Positions 9,803-20,260 of a stretch of DNA of 64,000 nucleotides are shown here, piece by piece. The notes under the pieces are model-generated. The model was given only the letters and a program-made list of their open reading frames with translations. It did no database searches and was not told where the DNA came from. A program made the position numbers and the translations under genes. Origin of the DNA: Demequina phytophila (GTDB taxonomy: Bacteria > Actinomycetota > Actinomycetes > Actinomycetales > Demequinaceae); contig NZ_BBLW01000006.1 of the NCBI RefSeq assembly GCF_000971135.1, forward strand, positions 1-64,000. Direction: 5' to 3'. The stretch's first letter is position 1. Every line of letters begins with the position of its first letter.

Positions 9803-9892
9803 CGCGGGACGATGCCCCGGCCGGTTCGGGCGCCGCCGCGGGACGATGCCCGGGCCGAGTCGGGTGGAGGCGCGCACCCCGTCGCGGCGCGC

Positions 9893-10588
9893 CTACCCCT
9901 CGAAGCTGTACCCGACCCCGCGGACGGTGAGGATGAGCTCGGGCTCGGACGGGTCGGCCTCGACGCGGGACCGGATCCGCTTGATGTGCACGTCCAGCGT
10001 CTTGGTGTCACCGAAGTAGTCCGAGCCCCACACGCGGTCGATGATGACCTGGCGAGGCAGCACCCGCCCGGCGTTCTGTGCGAGCAGGTGAAGGAGCGCG
10101 AACTCCTTGGGCGGCAGCGACTGGGTCTCGCCGTCGCGGGTGAGCTGCAGCCGCTCGGGGTCCAGGGTGATCCCGGCGACGGTGAGCCGCTCGGGCTCGT
10201 CGATGATGTCGCGCTGCCCCGCCGCGTACCTGCGCAGCACGGACCGGATGCGCGCGACCAGCTCGCGGCCGGAGTAGGGCTTGGTGACGTAGTCGTCGGC
10301 GCCGAGCTCGAGCCCGATGATCCTGTCGACCTGGTCGTCCTTCGCGGTGACCATGATGACCGGCACGTCGGAGCGCTCGCGCACCGCCTTGAACACCTCG
10401 GGGCCGGACATGCCGGGCAGCATGAGGTCGAGCAGGATCAGGTCCGCGCCGTCGCGGATGAACGCGTCGAGGCCGGCGGTGCCGGTGGCCGCGAGGGCGA
10501 CGGTGAAGCCCTCCCGCTCGAGCAGGAACTGCAGCGAGTCGCGGTACGACTCCTCGTCCTCGACGACGAGGATGCGCGCCTCGGTCAT
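9893..10588 (-). CDS. regX3: Response regulator RegX3/PhoP type (OmpR family)
   Basis: The 231-residue regulator has an N-terminal receiver domain with acidic pocket EDEE, phospho-acceptor Asp in LILLDLMLPG (about residue 52), TAKDD and the KPYSGREL Lys, then a winged-helix DNA-binding domain ending VRGVGYSFEG. It should activate pst and related genes when phosphate is low. Its ATG overlaps the senX3 stop by 4 bp. Pairing with senX3 and phoU nearby supports the RegX3 assignment. Confidence 0.95.
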   Translation of the reverse strand: MTEARILVVEDEESYRDSLQFLLEREGFTVALAATGTAGLDAFIRDGADLILLDLMLPGMSGPEVFKAVRERSDVPVIMVTAKDDQVDRIIGLELGADDYVTKPYSGRELVARIRSVLRRYAAGQRDIIDEPERLTVAGITLDPERLQLTRDGETQSLPPKEFALLHLLAQNAGRVLPRQVIIDRVWGSDYFGDTKTLDVHIKRIRSRVEADPSEPELILTVRGVGYSFEG

Positions 10589-11697
10589 GATGCCTCCTGG
10601 TGAACTGCCAGCTTGAAGGTGAAGGTGGACCCCACACCGGGCTCGGACCATAGCGCGACCGAGCCCGCATGCTGCAGGGCGATGTGCTTGACGATGCTGA
10701 GGCCCAGACCCGTGCCGCCCGTGTCGCGGGCGCGCGCCGGGTCCGCGCGGTAGAAGCGTTCGAAGATCCGCTCGGCGTCCGCGGAGTCGATGCCGATGCC
10801 GCGGTCGATCACGGCGACGGACGCGACGCCGTCGCGCGCGTCCACCGACACGGTGACCGGGCTGCCCTCGTCGGAGTACTGGACGGCGTTGTCGACGAGG
10901 TTGCGGAACGCCATCACCAGCAGGTCGCGGTCGCCGTAGACGGAGGGATGCGCGCGCACGTCGGTCACCAGGCGGATCCCCTTGGCCTCGGCCATCACGC
11001 GCGCGGCCTCGACCGCCTCGTGCACCACGCCGTCGAGGTGCAGCTCCTCCTGGTCGGCCACGGAGCCGCCGGACTGGAGGCGCGTGATCTCGATGATCTC
11101 CTGGATGAGCTTGGTGAGGCGGCGGGCCTCCTTGCGCATCTTCTTGGAGAACTTCCTCACCATCTCCGGGTCGTCGTACGCCTCCTCGATGGTCTCCGCG
11201 AGGAGGCTGATCGCGCCGATCGGCGTCTTGAGCTCGTGGGACACGTTGACCGCGAACTCGCGGCGCGACTGCTCCGCGGCACGCGACTCCGTGTTGTCGT
11301 TGACCAGCGCGAGGCACAGCTCGTCGTCGACGGGGGTGACGCGGGCGTGCACGAACCGGGGCGTCCGGAGCACACCGCGCTGCACCGCGATCTCCGACTC
11401 GATCGCCTCGCCGCGACGCCACGCCTCCTCGGCGAGGTCCGCGAGGTCGGAGTTGAGCGCGCCGTCGGGCCGCGAGACCCCCAGCGCGGCCGCCATCTGA
11501 TTGCTGAACGCGCTGCGTCGGTCACGCCGGATCACCACGGCGCCGGCCTGCAGCACACCCATGAGCTGCCTGGTCCGGTGCGGGACCAGGGTGTTCTCCT
11601 GGATGACCTCCTGGGTCCGGAAGTACTGCAACGCGGCGGTGACGCCGACGCCGATCACCAGGCCTACCAGGGCGGCGATCCATACCTCGGGGCTCAT
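10585..11697 (-). CDS. senX3: Phosphate-sensing histidine kinase SenX3
   Basis: The 370-residue sensor kinase has one or two short membrane segments near residues 5-30, a PAS-like region, the dimerisation box NVSHELKTPIGAI with the phospho-acceptor His near 160, and the ATPase N, G1 and G2 boxes (FRNLVDNAVQYS, DRGIGID, GTGLGLSIVKHI). SenX3 pairs with RegX3 and is held inactive by Pst/PhoU under phosphate excess in relatives. The ATG at 11697 was preferred over an upstream start that would run into the PHO-box region. Confidence 0.95.
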   Translation of the reverse strand: MSPEVWIAALVGLVIGVGVTAALQYFRTQEVIQENTLVPHRTRQLMGVLQAGAVVIRRDRRSAFSNQMAAALGVSRPDGALNSDLADLAEEAWRRGEAIESEIAVQRGVLRTPRFVHARVTPVDDELCLALVNDNTESRAAEQSRREFAVNVSHELKTPIGAISLLAETIEEAYDDPEMVRKFSKKMRKEARRLTKLIQEIIEITRLQSGGSVADQEELHLDGVVHEAVEAARVMAEAKGIRLVTDVRAHPSVYGDRDLLVMAFRNLVDNAVQYSDEGSPVTVSVDARDGVASVAVIDRGIGIDSADAERIFERFYRADPARARDTGGTGLGLSIVKHIALQHAGSVALWSEPGVGSTFTFKLAVHQEAS

Positions 11698-11724
11698 GGC
11701 GCCACAGTATCCACCGCCCCCGGA

Positions 11725-11762
11725 GTTCACCCAATGTTCACGGCGACCACCGATTGTTCACC
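11725..11762. promoter_or_regulatory. Candidate PHO box between senX3 and phoU
   Basis: GTTCAC occurs at 11725-11730 and again 11 bp later at 11736-11741; a third GTTCACC is at 11756-11762. The position between divergent senX3 and phoU suggests autoregulation of the system by RegX3. The third unit is 20 rather than 22 bp from the second, so only the first pair has ideal phasing. Confidence 0.6.
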
Positions 11763-11837
11763 TGCCCGCCCGGGTGACGCGCGCATCGTCCCTCCGCCCG
11801 ATGCCAGACTGGAGCCCTTGAGTCTGTAAGGAGAGTC

Positions 11838-12497
11838 ATGCGCACCCTGTTCAACGCCGAGATGGCGGTCCTGGCCGAGGACCTCGTCGCGATGGCCCGC
11901 CACGTCGAGTCCGCGATCACCAAGGCCTCGGAGGCCATCCTCACCGGCAACCTCGAGCTGGCCCAGAGCGTCATCGCCGACGACGAGGCCCTCGACGAGC
12001 TCGAGACCCAGGTCGACGAGCGCTGCGTCCTGCTGATCGCCCAGCAGCAGCCCGTGGGCCTCGACCTCCGCACCATCATCTCCGCGCTACGCATCTCCGC
12101 GTCGCTCGAGCGCATGGGCGACCTCGCCGAGCACATCGCGAAGGACGTCCGCCGCTCGTACCCCGAGTCCGCGATCCCCGACTCGCACCGCGCGATCATC
12201 GAGCAGATGTGCTCCGCGGCCACCGAGGCCGCCGGCGAGATCATCCGCCTCCTCGAGACGCGCGACCTCAACGTCGCCGCCGCGATCGTGGAGGACGACG
12301 ACCGCCTCGACGCCCTCCACGAGCGTGCCTACAAGAGCCTCGTGGACGGCACCTACACGGGCTCCGCGCAGAACACCCTCGACGTCGCGCTGCTGTCGCG
12401 CTACTTCGAGCGTTTCGGCGACCACGCGGTGGGGATCTCCCGCCGCATCGTCTACCTGGTCACCGGCGACCACTCGGGCTCCGACGCCAAGATCTGA
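11838..12497 (+). CDS. phoU: Phosphate-signalling protein PhoU
   Basis: The 219-residue all-helical protein contains two PhoU repeats (about residues 10-100 and 115-205) with the acidic metal-site segments SLERMGDLAEHIAKD and YFERFGDHAVGISRR. PhoU couples the Pst transporter to the SenX3 kinase to shut off the regulon. An AAGGAGA site precedes the ATG. It is divergent from senX3-regX3 and ends in a strong terminator. Confidence 0.95.
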   Translation: MRTLFNAEMAVLAEDLVAMARHVESAITKASEAILTGNLELAQSVIADDEALDELETQVDERCVLLIAQQQPVGLDLRTIISALRISASLERMGDLAEHIAKDVRRSYPESAIPDSHRAIIEQMCSAATEAAGEIIRLLETRDLNVAAAIVEDDDRLDALHERAYKSLVDGTYTGSAQNTLDVALLSRYFERFGDHAVGISRRIVYLVTGDHSGSDAKI

Positions 12498-12515
12498 CGC
12501 GTCCCGGACATAGCC

Positions 12516-12545
12516 GAAGCCCCCGACCGGACGGTCGGGGGCTTC
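12516..12545 (+). terminator. phoU terminator
   Basis: GAAGCCCCCGACC (12516-12528) and GGTCGGGGGCTTC (12533-12545) form a perfect 13-bp stem with a GGAC tetraloop, followed by GTCGTT. It lies 18 bp after the phoU stop. Confidence 0.9.
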
Positions 12546-12554
12546 GTCGTTCAG

Positions 12555-12608
12555 GGGGACGATGCGCGGGCCGGGCCTCGTACGAGGCGCAACCGGCGCA
12601 TCGTCCCG
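12555..12608. repeat. Inverted pair of the GGGACGATGCGC motif
   Basis: Two copies of the dispersed motif face each other: GGGACGATGCGC (12556-12567) and GCGCATCGTCCC (12596-12607). The centre contains the smaller palindrome GCCTCGTACGAGGC. The structure sits between the phoU terminator and the gpmA stop and is the cleanest example of the motif acting as the arm of a palindrome. Confidence 0.8.
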
Positions 12609-12612
12609 GCTG

Positions 12613-13359
12613 CTACTTCTTCTTGCCCTGGTTGGCGACGGCCTGGATGGCGGCCGCGGCTGCCTCCGGGTCGAGGTAGGTGCCGCCGGGGTTGGTGGGC
12701 TTCAGGGTCTCCTCGTCGAGGTGGTAGACCAGCGGGATGCCCGTGGGGATGTTGACGCCCACGATCGCGTCGTCCGCGATGTCGTCGAGGTGCTTGACGA
12801 TCGCGCGCAGCGAGTTACCGTGCGCGGCGACCATGACGGTCTTGCCGGCCTTGAGGTCGGGGACCACGGCCTCCTCCCAGTACGGGAGGGCGCGCTCGAG
12901 GACGTCCTTGAGGCACTCGGTCTTCGGGATCGGCTCGCCGGCGTAGCGCGGGTCGCCCTCCTGGGTCCACGGGTTGTCGGCGCTGATCTCCGGCGGCGGC
13001 ACGTCGTACGAACGGCGCCAGATCATGAACTTCTCCTCGCCGAACTGCTCGAGGGTCTCGGCCTTGTTCTTGCCCTGGAGGTCGCCGTAGTGACGCTCGT
13101 TGAGGCGCCAGTTGCGCTTCACGGGGATCCAGTGGCGGTCCGCGGCGTCGAGCGCGAGGTTCGCGGTCATGATCGCGCGGCGCAGGAGCGACGTGTGGAG
13201 CACGTCGGGCAGGATGCCCTCCTCCTTGAGCAGCTCACCGCCGCGCGTGGCCTCGCCCGTGCCCTTCTCGTTGAGCGGGACGTCGACCCAGCCGGTGAAC
13301 AGGTTCTTCTCGTTCCACTCGCTCTCGCCGTGGCGGAGCAGGATCAGTGTGTAGGTCAT
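12613..13359 (-). CDS. gpmA: 2,3-bisphosphoglycerate-dependent phosphoglycerate mutase
   Basis: The 248-residue enzyme interconverts 3- and 2-phosphoglycerate in glycolysis. The catalytic [10 protein letters not shown] (His near residue 10) starts the protein, with [25 protein letters not shown] and [10 protein letters not shown] (second His near 185) as further family segments. Full length. It neighbours phoU/senX3 in many actinobacteria. The C-terminus is Lys-rich. Confidence 0.96.
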   Translation of the reverse strand: MTYTLILLRHGESEWNEKNLFTGWVDVPLNEKGTGEATRGGELLKEEGILPDVLHTSLLRRAIMTANLALDAADRHWIPVKRNWRLNERHYGDLQGKNKAETLEQFGEEKFMIWRRSYDVPPPEISADNPWTQEGDPRYAGEPIPKTECLKDVLERALPYWEEAVVPDLKAGKTVMVAAHGNSLRAIVKHLDDIADDAIVGVNIPTGIPLVYHLDEETLKPTNPGGTYLDPEAAAAAIQAVANQGKKK

Positions 13360-13420
13360 GCGGTCAGCCTAGTAGGGGCGGGCGGCGGTGCGCGTGGCCA
13401 ACGTCCCGCCCCCTCCCGAG

Positions 13421-13515
13421 TTCGCTCCGCACGGTTTCACGATCGACACGCGGGCCATCTCGGCCGATTCCGGGCGACACGCCGCTGCGCGCCGAGCGAG
13501 ACCGTGCGGAGCGAA
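13421..13515. repeat. Family A palindrome, copy 2
   Basis: The left arm TTCGCTCCGCACGGTTTCA (13421-13439) pairs with ACCGTGCGGAGCGAA (13501-13515). Inner GACACG segments lie on both sides of the centre. It occupies the divergent gap between gpmA and arsR, so here the element is not simply a terminator. Confidence 0.8.
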
Positions 13516-13547
13516 CCAGGGGGCGGGGACCTCGGTCCCGGTGACGC

Positions 13548-13563
13548 ATACCCCCACGGGTAC
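13548..13563. promoter_or_regulatory. CsoR/CstR-like operator before arsR
   Basis: ATACCCCCACGGGTAC matches 13 of 16 positions of the perfect palindrome at 20204-20219. It lies 12 bp before the arsR start, where a bound repressor would block transcription. Whether the local ArsR protein or the CstR-like protein at 19827 uses it cannot be decided from sequence. Confidence 0.5.
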
Positions 13564-13574
13564 ACACTTCAAAC

Positions 13575-13862
13575 GTGGCTGAACTGACCCCCGCCGCGCT
13601 GCTCCAGGCCGCCGCCGACCCGGTCCGCTGGGCCGTGCTCGAGCGCCTCGCCGCGGGGCCGCGTTGCGTGTGCGACCTCCAGGAGCACGCCGACGTCTCG
13701 AGCACCCTGCTCAGCTACCACCTCAAGGTGCTGCGCGAGGCCGGGCTCGTCACCTCGTCGCGCCGCGGCCGCTGGATCGACTACGCCCTGGCGACCGACG
13801 CATCGTCCCGGCTCGCCGCCGCCCTCCCGGTCTCCCGCGCCCTGGTGGAGGCGACGCCGTGA
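13575..13862 (+). CDS. ArsR-family metalloregulator
   Basis: The 95-residue winged-helix repressor carries the CVCDL motif at residues 33-37, the paired Cys site used by ArsR/SmtB proteins to sense As(III) or soft metals on the recognition helix, followed by the helix HADVSSTLLSYHLKVLREAGLV. GTG start with no clear ribosome-binding site, so the message may be nearly leaderless. Its stop overlaps the permease GTG by 4 bp. A dispersed-motif copy (13800) encodes ASS near the C-terminus. Confidence 0.9.
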   Translation: MAELTPAALLQAAADPVRWAVLERLAAGPRCVCDLQEHADVSSTLLSYHLKVLREAGLVTSSRRGRWIDYALATDASSRLAAALPVSRALVEATP

Positions 13863-14914
13863 CCGTCATGGAGCGCGTTCACACGGCCACGCCCATGCAG
13901 CGGCGGGCCGGGCTGGCCGTCGCGGCCGTCGCATGGTGGGTGCTGTACGCGGTCAACCTGCCGTTCTGGGACTGGCTGCTCGGCGACGTCGCGGGGCTCG
14001 ACCTCTCGACTCGGCTGGGCTCCGGCATCCACTTCTTCCTCTACGACACCACCAAGATCCTGCTGCTGCTCACGGGGATCATCTTCGTCGTGACGGTGCT
14101 GCGGTCGTTCATGTCGGTCGAGCGCACGCGCGCGATCCTGGGCGGCAAGCGCGCCGGGGTCGGCAACGTGGTCGCGGCGTCGCTGGGCGTGGTGACGCCG
14201 TTCTGCTCGTGCTCGGCGGTGCCGGCGTTCATCGGCTTCGTGGCCGCGGGCGTGCCGGTCGGGGTGACCATGAGCTTCCTCATCGCGAGCCCCCTGGTCA
14301 ACGAGGTCGCGATCGCGCTGCTGCTGGGCCTGTTCGGGTGGGGGCCGACGCTCCTCTATGTGGCCGCCGGGCTGGTGATCGCGGTGGTCGCGGGGTTCGT
14401 GATCGGGAGGCTGCGGCCGGAGACGTGGGTCGAGCCGTTCGTGTTCGAGACCACCCTGGGCGGGGAGGCCGTGGACCCGGGCTACGCCCTCACGTGGAAC
14501 GACCGCATCCAGATGGGCCTCGAGGAGGTCCGCGACATCCTCAAGAAGATCTGGCCGTACCTCCTGGTAGGCATCGGGATCGGCGCCGCGATCCACGGCT
14601 GGGCGCCCGAGCGGTGGTTCGCCGACCACGCCGGCGCCGACAACCTGCTCGCCGTGCCGCTCGCCGTGCTGCTCGGCGTACCGCTGTACTCCAACGCCGC
14701 CGGGATCCTGCCGATGGTCGAGGCGCTGTCCGACAAGGGCCTGCCCATAGGCACGCTGCTCGCGTTCATGATGGCGACCGTCGCGCTCAGCCTGCCCGAG
14801 ACCATCCTGCTGCGCCGCGTCCTCAAGCCGCGCCTCATCGCGATCTTCATCGCCGTGGTGACCGTGGGGATCATCGCGGTCGGCTACCTCTTCAACGCAG
14901 TGCTGCCTGCTTGA
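13859..14914 (+). CDS. COG0701-type membrane permease
   Basis: The 351-residue protein has 8-10 hydrophobic segments and the family hallmark TPFCSCSAVPAFIGFVAAGVP near residues 110-130, repeated in weaker form as GVPLYSNAAGILPMVEAL. These permeases are often found with an ArsR regulator and a small thioredoxin, as here, and are thought to export a metal(loid) or thiol species; the substrate is not proven. The GTG start overlaps the arsR stop. Confidence 0.85.
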   Translation: MTVMERVHTATPMQRRAGLAVAAVAWWVLYAVNLPFWDWLLGDVAGLDLSTRLGSGIHFFLYDTTKILLLLTGIIFVVTVLRSFMSVERTRAILGGKRAGVGNVVAASLGVVTPFCSCSAVPAFIGFVAAGVPVGVTMSFLIASPLVNEVAIALLLGLFGWGPTLLYVAAGLVIAVVAGFVIGRLRPETWVEPFVFETTLGGEAVDPGYALTWNDRIQMGLEEVRDILKKIWPYLLVGIGIGAAIHGWAPERWFADHAGADNLLAVPLAVLLGVPLYSNAAGILPMVEALSDKGLPIGTLLAFMMATVALSLPETILLRRVLKPRLIAIFIAVVTVGIIAVGYLFNAVLPA

Positions 14915-14940
14915 GTCCCCCGTACCGGAAGGAACCCGCC

Positions 14941-15180
14941 ATGCACATCAAGATCCTCGGCCCCGGATGCGCGAACTGCGCCACCCTCGAGCGCGTGACG
15001 CGCGAGGCCGCCGGCGCGCTGGGCCTCGACGCGACCTTCGAGAAGGTCACCGACTACGGCGCCATCGCCGGCTACGGCGTGATGCGCACGCCGGGCCTCG
15101 TGGTCGACGAGAAGCTGCTGATGTCGGGCCGCGTGCCCACGGCCGCGACGGTCAAGGAGATGCTCGCACCGCTCGCCTGA
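14941..15180 (+). CDS. Small thioredoxin-fold redox protein
   Basis: The 79-residue protein starts MHIKILGPGCANCATLE, with the active-site pair CANC at residues 10-13, and contains the cis-Pro segment VMRTPGLVVDEKLL. It belongs to the thioredoxin_3 (redox-active disulfide protein 2) family. It lies 26 bp after the permease gene and is probably cotranscribed, so it may reduce or deliver the permease substrate. Confidence 0.88.
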   Translation: MHIKILGPGCANCATLERVTREAAGALGLDATFEKVTDYGAIAGYGVMRTPGLVVDEKLLMSGRVPTAATVKEMLAPLA

Positions 15181-15193
15181 CGCGCCCGCCCGA

Positions 15194-15288
15194 TTCGCTG
15201 CGCACGGTTCCACGCGCGACACCCCGGCAACCACGGGCCGGATTCGGCGACACGCCGAGTCTCACCCAGTGAAACCGTGCGGAGCGAA
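15194..15288. repeat. Family A palindrome, copy 3
   Basis: TTCGCTGCGCACGGTTCCA on the left pairs with TGAAACCGTGCGGAGCGAA ending at 15288. The length of 95 bp equals that of copy 2. It lies between the converging thioredoxin and lactonase-fold genes. Confidence 0.8.
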
Positions 15289-15301
15289 CTGGCGGGGCGG
15301 G

Positions 15302-16378
15302 TCAGACCTCGATCACGCAGGCCGGGCTCTCGATCTCGCCCTCCGCGTACGGAAGGTCGACCACGTCGCCGATGCCCTGCTCCGCCGGGAGCCCCAGCAC
15401 GTCCGCGAGCGCGAAGGAGCGGGCGCGATGGCCGCGCTCCTCCCCCACCACCAGCCGGTCGCCCAGGACCGCGAAGTAGCGGGGCCAATGCCCGGCGTCG
15501 AACGCGCCGCGGTACGTGAGCTCACCCTCCGGGGCGACGTCGAACACGCTGATGACGTCCGCGCCGCGCACGCTCACCAGCAGCACGTCGCCGGCCCCGC
15601 GCGAGGCGCCCGGCACCAGCAGCACGTGCGCGTCCTGCAGCTCGGCGCTGCGCGGCGCCGCGAGGGTCGACGGGGCCTCCGCGATCACCTCGGCGGTCGC
15701 GGACTCGGGATCCCAGCGCAGCGTCCGCAGGACGTGGTCCAGCTCGCACGTCACGTAGAGCAGGTGCCCCCGCACGGCCACGTGACGCGGCCCGGCGCCG
15801 GGCGGCAGGATCGCGGCGATGCCGTCGGGGTCGAGCAGCCCGTCGGCGAGCACCTGGTACCGGCGCAGCTCGTCGGTCCCGAGGTCCGCGACGAGCACGT
15901 GCCGCCCGCCCGGTGCGAACAGCGCCGAGTGCGCGTGCGGGCCCTCCTGGCGGTCCTCCACCGGGCCCGAGCCCGCGTGCCCGAGCAGCTGGGCCGGCGC
16001 ATCGTCCCTGGGTAGCCCGTCCATCCCGAGCGGGACGACCGCGAGGTCGCCGCTCGAGTAGTGGCTGACGTAGAGCGTGAGCGCGTCGGGCGCGAGGAGC
16101 AGGTGGCAGGCGTCCGCGCCACCGGTCGCCAGGGTCGCGACGATGCGCGGCGCGTCCGGGCGTCTCACGTCGAGCACCACCACCTGGCTCGCGGGCAGCT
16201 CGCACGCGACGTACACCAGCGGCAGCGTCGGGTGCGCGACCAGGAAGGAGGGCGCGGGCAGCTCGAGGACCCGCTCCGCGTGCGGCGACTCAGGCACCGC
16301 CGACCGGAAGATCCCCTCGCCCAGCCCCGCCGGCGTGCCGAGCCCGGCCGCCGGATACGTGCCCCAGAGGAGCGTCAC
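15302..16378 (-). CDS. Lactonase-family beta-propeller protein
   Basis: The 358-residue protein has the repeated blade pattern of the 6-phosphogluconolactonase/3-carboxymuconate cyclase-like family (PF10282): HPTLPLVYVACEL, LLLAPDALTLYVSHYSSGDLAVV, HSALFAPGGRHVLVADLGTDELRRY and GAGPRHVAVRGHLLYVTCELD. A role in the pentose phosphate pathway is possible but unproven, since many members act on other lactones. There is no signal peptide. The GTG start at 16378 overlaps the lsr2 stop by 4 bp, an unusual pairing. Confidence 0.85.
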   Translation of the reverse strand: MTLLWGTYPAAGLGTPAGLGEGIFRSAVPESPHAERVLELPAPSFLVAHPTLPLVYVACELPASQVVVLDVRRPDAPRIVATLATGGADACHLLLAPDALTLYVSHYSSGDLAVVPLGMDGLPRDDAPAQLLGHAGSGPVEDRQEGPHAHSALFAPGGRHVLVADLGTDELRRYQVLADGLLDPDGIAAILPPGAGPRHVAVRGHLLYVTCELDHVLRTLRWDPESATAEVIAEAPSTLAAPRSAELQDAHVLLVPGASRGAGDVLLVSVRGADVISVFDVAPEGELTYRGAFDAGHWPRYFAVLGDRLVVGEERGHRARSFALADVLGLPAEQGIGDVVDLPYAEGEIESPACVIEV

Positions 16379-16701
16379 TGTGCGGCGTCGTAGGCCTCGC
16401 GGACCTTGGCCGGGATGCGGCCGCGCTCGGGGACGTCCACGCCGTTCTCCTTCGCCCAGGTGCGGATCGCCGCGGCGTCGCCGCCGGACGATGCACGGGT
16501 CGCCTTGCGCGCGGCGGCCTTGCGGGTCGCGGTGCGGCGGCCGGCGGAGATCCACGGCGCGAGCGCGTCGCGGAGGGCGGAGGCGTTGGCCTCGTTGAGG
16601 TCGACCTCGTACGACGAGCCGTCGAGCGAGAATGCGACCGTCTCCGTCGCGACGGAGCCGTCGATGTCATCGACCAGAACGACCTGAACCTTCTGCGCCA
16701 C
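16375..16701 (-). CDS. lsr2: Lsr2-family nucleoid-associated protein
   Basis: The 108-residue Lsr2 has the N-terminal dimerisation domain (VQVVLVDDIDGS, residues 4-15), a basic Ala/Lys/Arg linker and the C-terminal DNA-binding domain ending RGRIPAKVREAYDAA, whose RGR core inserts in the minor groove of AT-rich DNA. I chose the GTG at 16701, which has an AAAGGAAA site; a GTG five codons upstream lacks one. A dispersed-motif copy encodes the linker residues ASS. The 162-bp upstream region is AT-richer than average and holds its promoter. Confidence 0.95.
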   Translation of the reverse strand: MAQKVQVVLVDDIDGSVATETVAFSLDGSSYEVDLNEANASALRDALAPWISAGRRTATRKAAARKATRASSGGDAAAIRTWAKENGVDVPERGRIPAKVREAYDAAQ

Positions 16702-16863
16702 TGCATTTCCTTTCACGGGAGGTGAGGCGATATTCGCATTGCATTGTCATGCGCGTCAATTCGCCTCGCGGAACCGTGGAAAATGCCACACCCGAGGAAA
16801 GTCGGGAATTATCGGTCGCGAGTTTGCCCGAGAGCTCTCTGCGCGCCGATAACCGCGGCTACC

Positions 16864-17079
16864 CTAGGCCTGGCGAGGCTCCTGCGAGGAGCCCGCGGGA
16901 GCATCGTCCCTGGTGTCCGGCGTGCCGGCCTGCTCCGCCGCAGCCCTCGCGTCCTCCTCGGCGAGAGCGGCACGCTCATTTCTGTCCGCACGGATCACGG
17001 AACGCATCGCGAACCAGAAGATCGCGCCCACGCCGATCGACGGGATGATGCCGATCGCGACGGCCTGCCAGGTCTCCAC
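16864..17079 (-). CDS. Small single-pass membrane protein upstream of lsr2
   Basis: The 71-residue protein has one hydrophobic segment (about residues 4-24) followed by a charged, Ala/Glu-rich cytosolic tail. Similar small proteins sit next to lysS in related actinobacteria, without known function. The tail includes the peptide TRDDAPAGSS, encoded by a dispersed-motif copy at 16901. Ten bp separate it from the lysS stop. Confidence 0.8.
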   Translation of the reverse strand: METWQAVAIGIIPSIGVGAIFWFAMRSVIRADRNERAALAEEDARAAAEQAGTPDTRDDAPAGSSQEPRQA

Positions 17080-17089
17080 GCCCGCTCCC

Positions 17090-20096
<3,007 letters not shown>

Positions 20097-20104
20097 GCCG
20101 GCTC

Positions 20105-20155
20105 TCCGGCGGCACCCCGCCGCCGGACCCGGACGGGCCTCGCAGGAGGCCCGTC
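20105..20155 (+). terminator. Double hairpin terminator after the CstR-like gene
   Basis: Two consecutive perfect stems follow the stop codon: TCCGGCGGC with GCCGCCGGA (20105-20127, loop 5 nt), then GACGGGCCTC with GAGGCCCGTC (20132-20155, loop GCAG). A dispersed-motif copy starts 7 bp later. Confidence 0.8.
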
Positions 20156-20203
20156 ACCCGTGCATCGTCCCCGCGAGATGTGATTCGGGACCAAGGTCGG
20201 AAT

Positions 20204-20219
20204 ATACCCCCGGGGGTAT
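20204..20219. promoter_or_regulatory. CsoR/CstR operator before the CoA-disulfide reductase gene
   Basis: ATACCCCCGGGGGTAT is a perfect 16-bp palindrome located 41 bp before the reductase start. It matches the site upstream of the sensor gene, which links the two genes in one regulon. Confidence 0.8.
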
Positions 20220-20260
20220 CTGTTAGCCTGGTTCCCGAAACTTCGACGGAAGGACCTCAC

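Noticed and set aside
9174-9892. Several small frames between pstS and regX3
   Set aside because: They run through palindromes and repeats, have no binding sites and no similarity; treated as non-coding.
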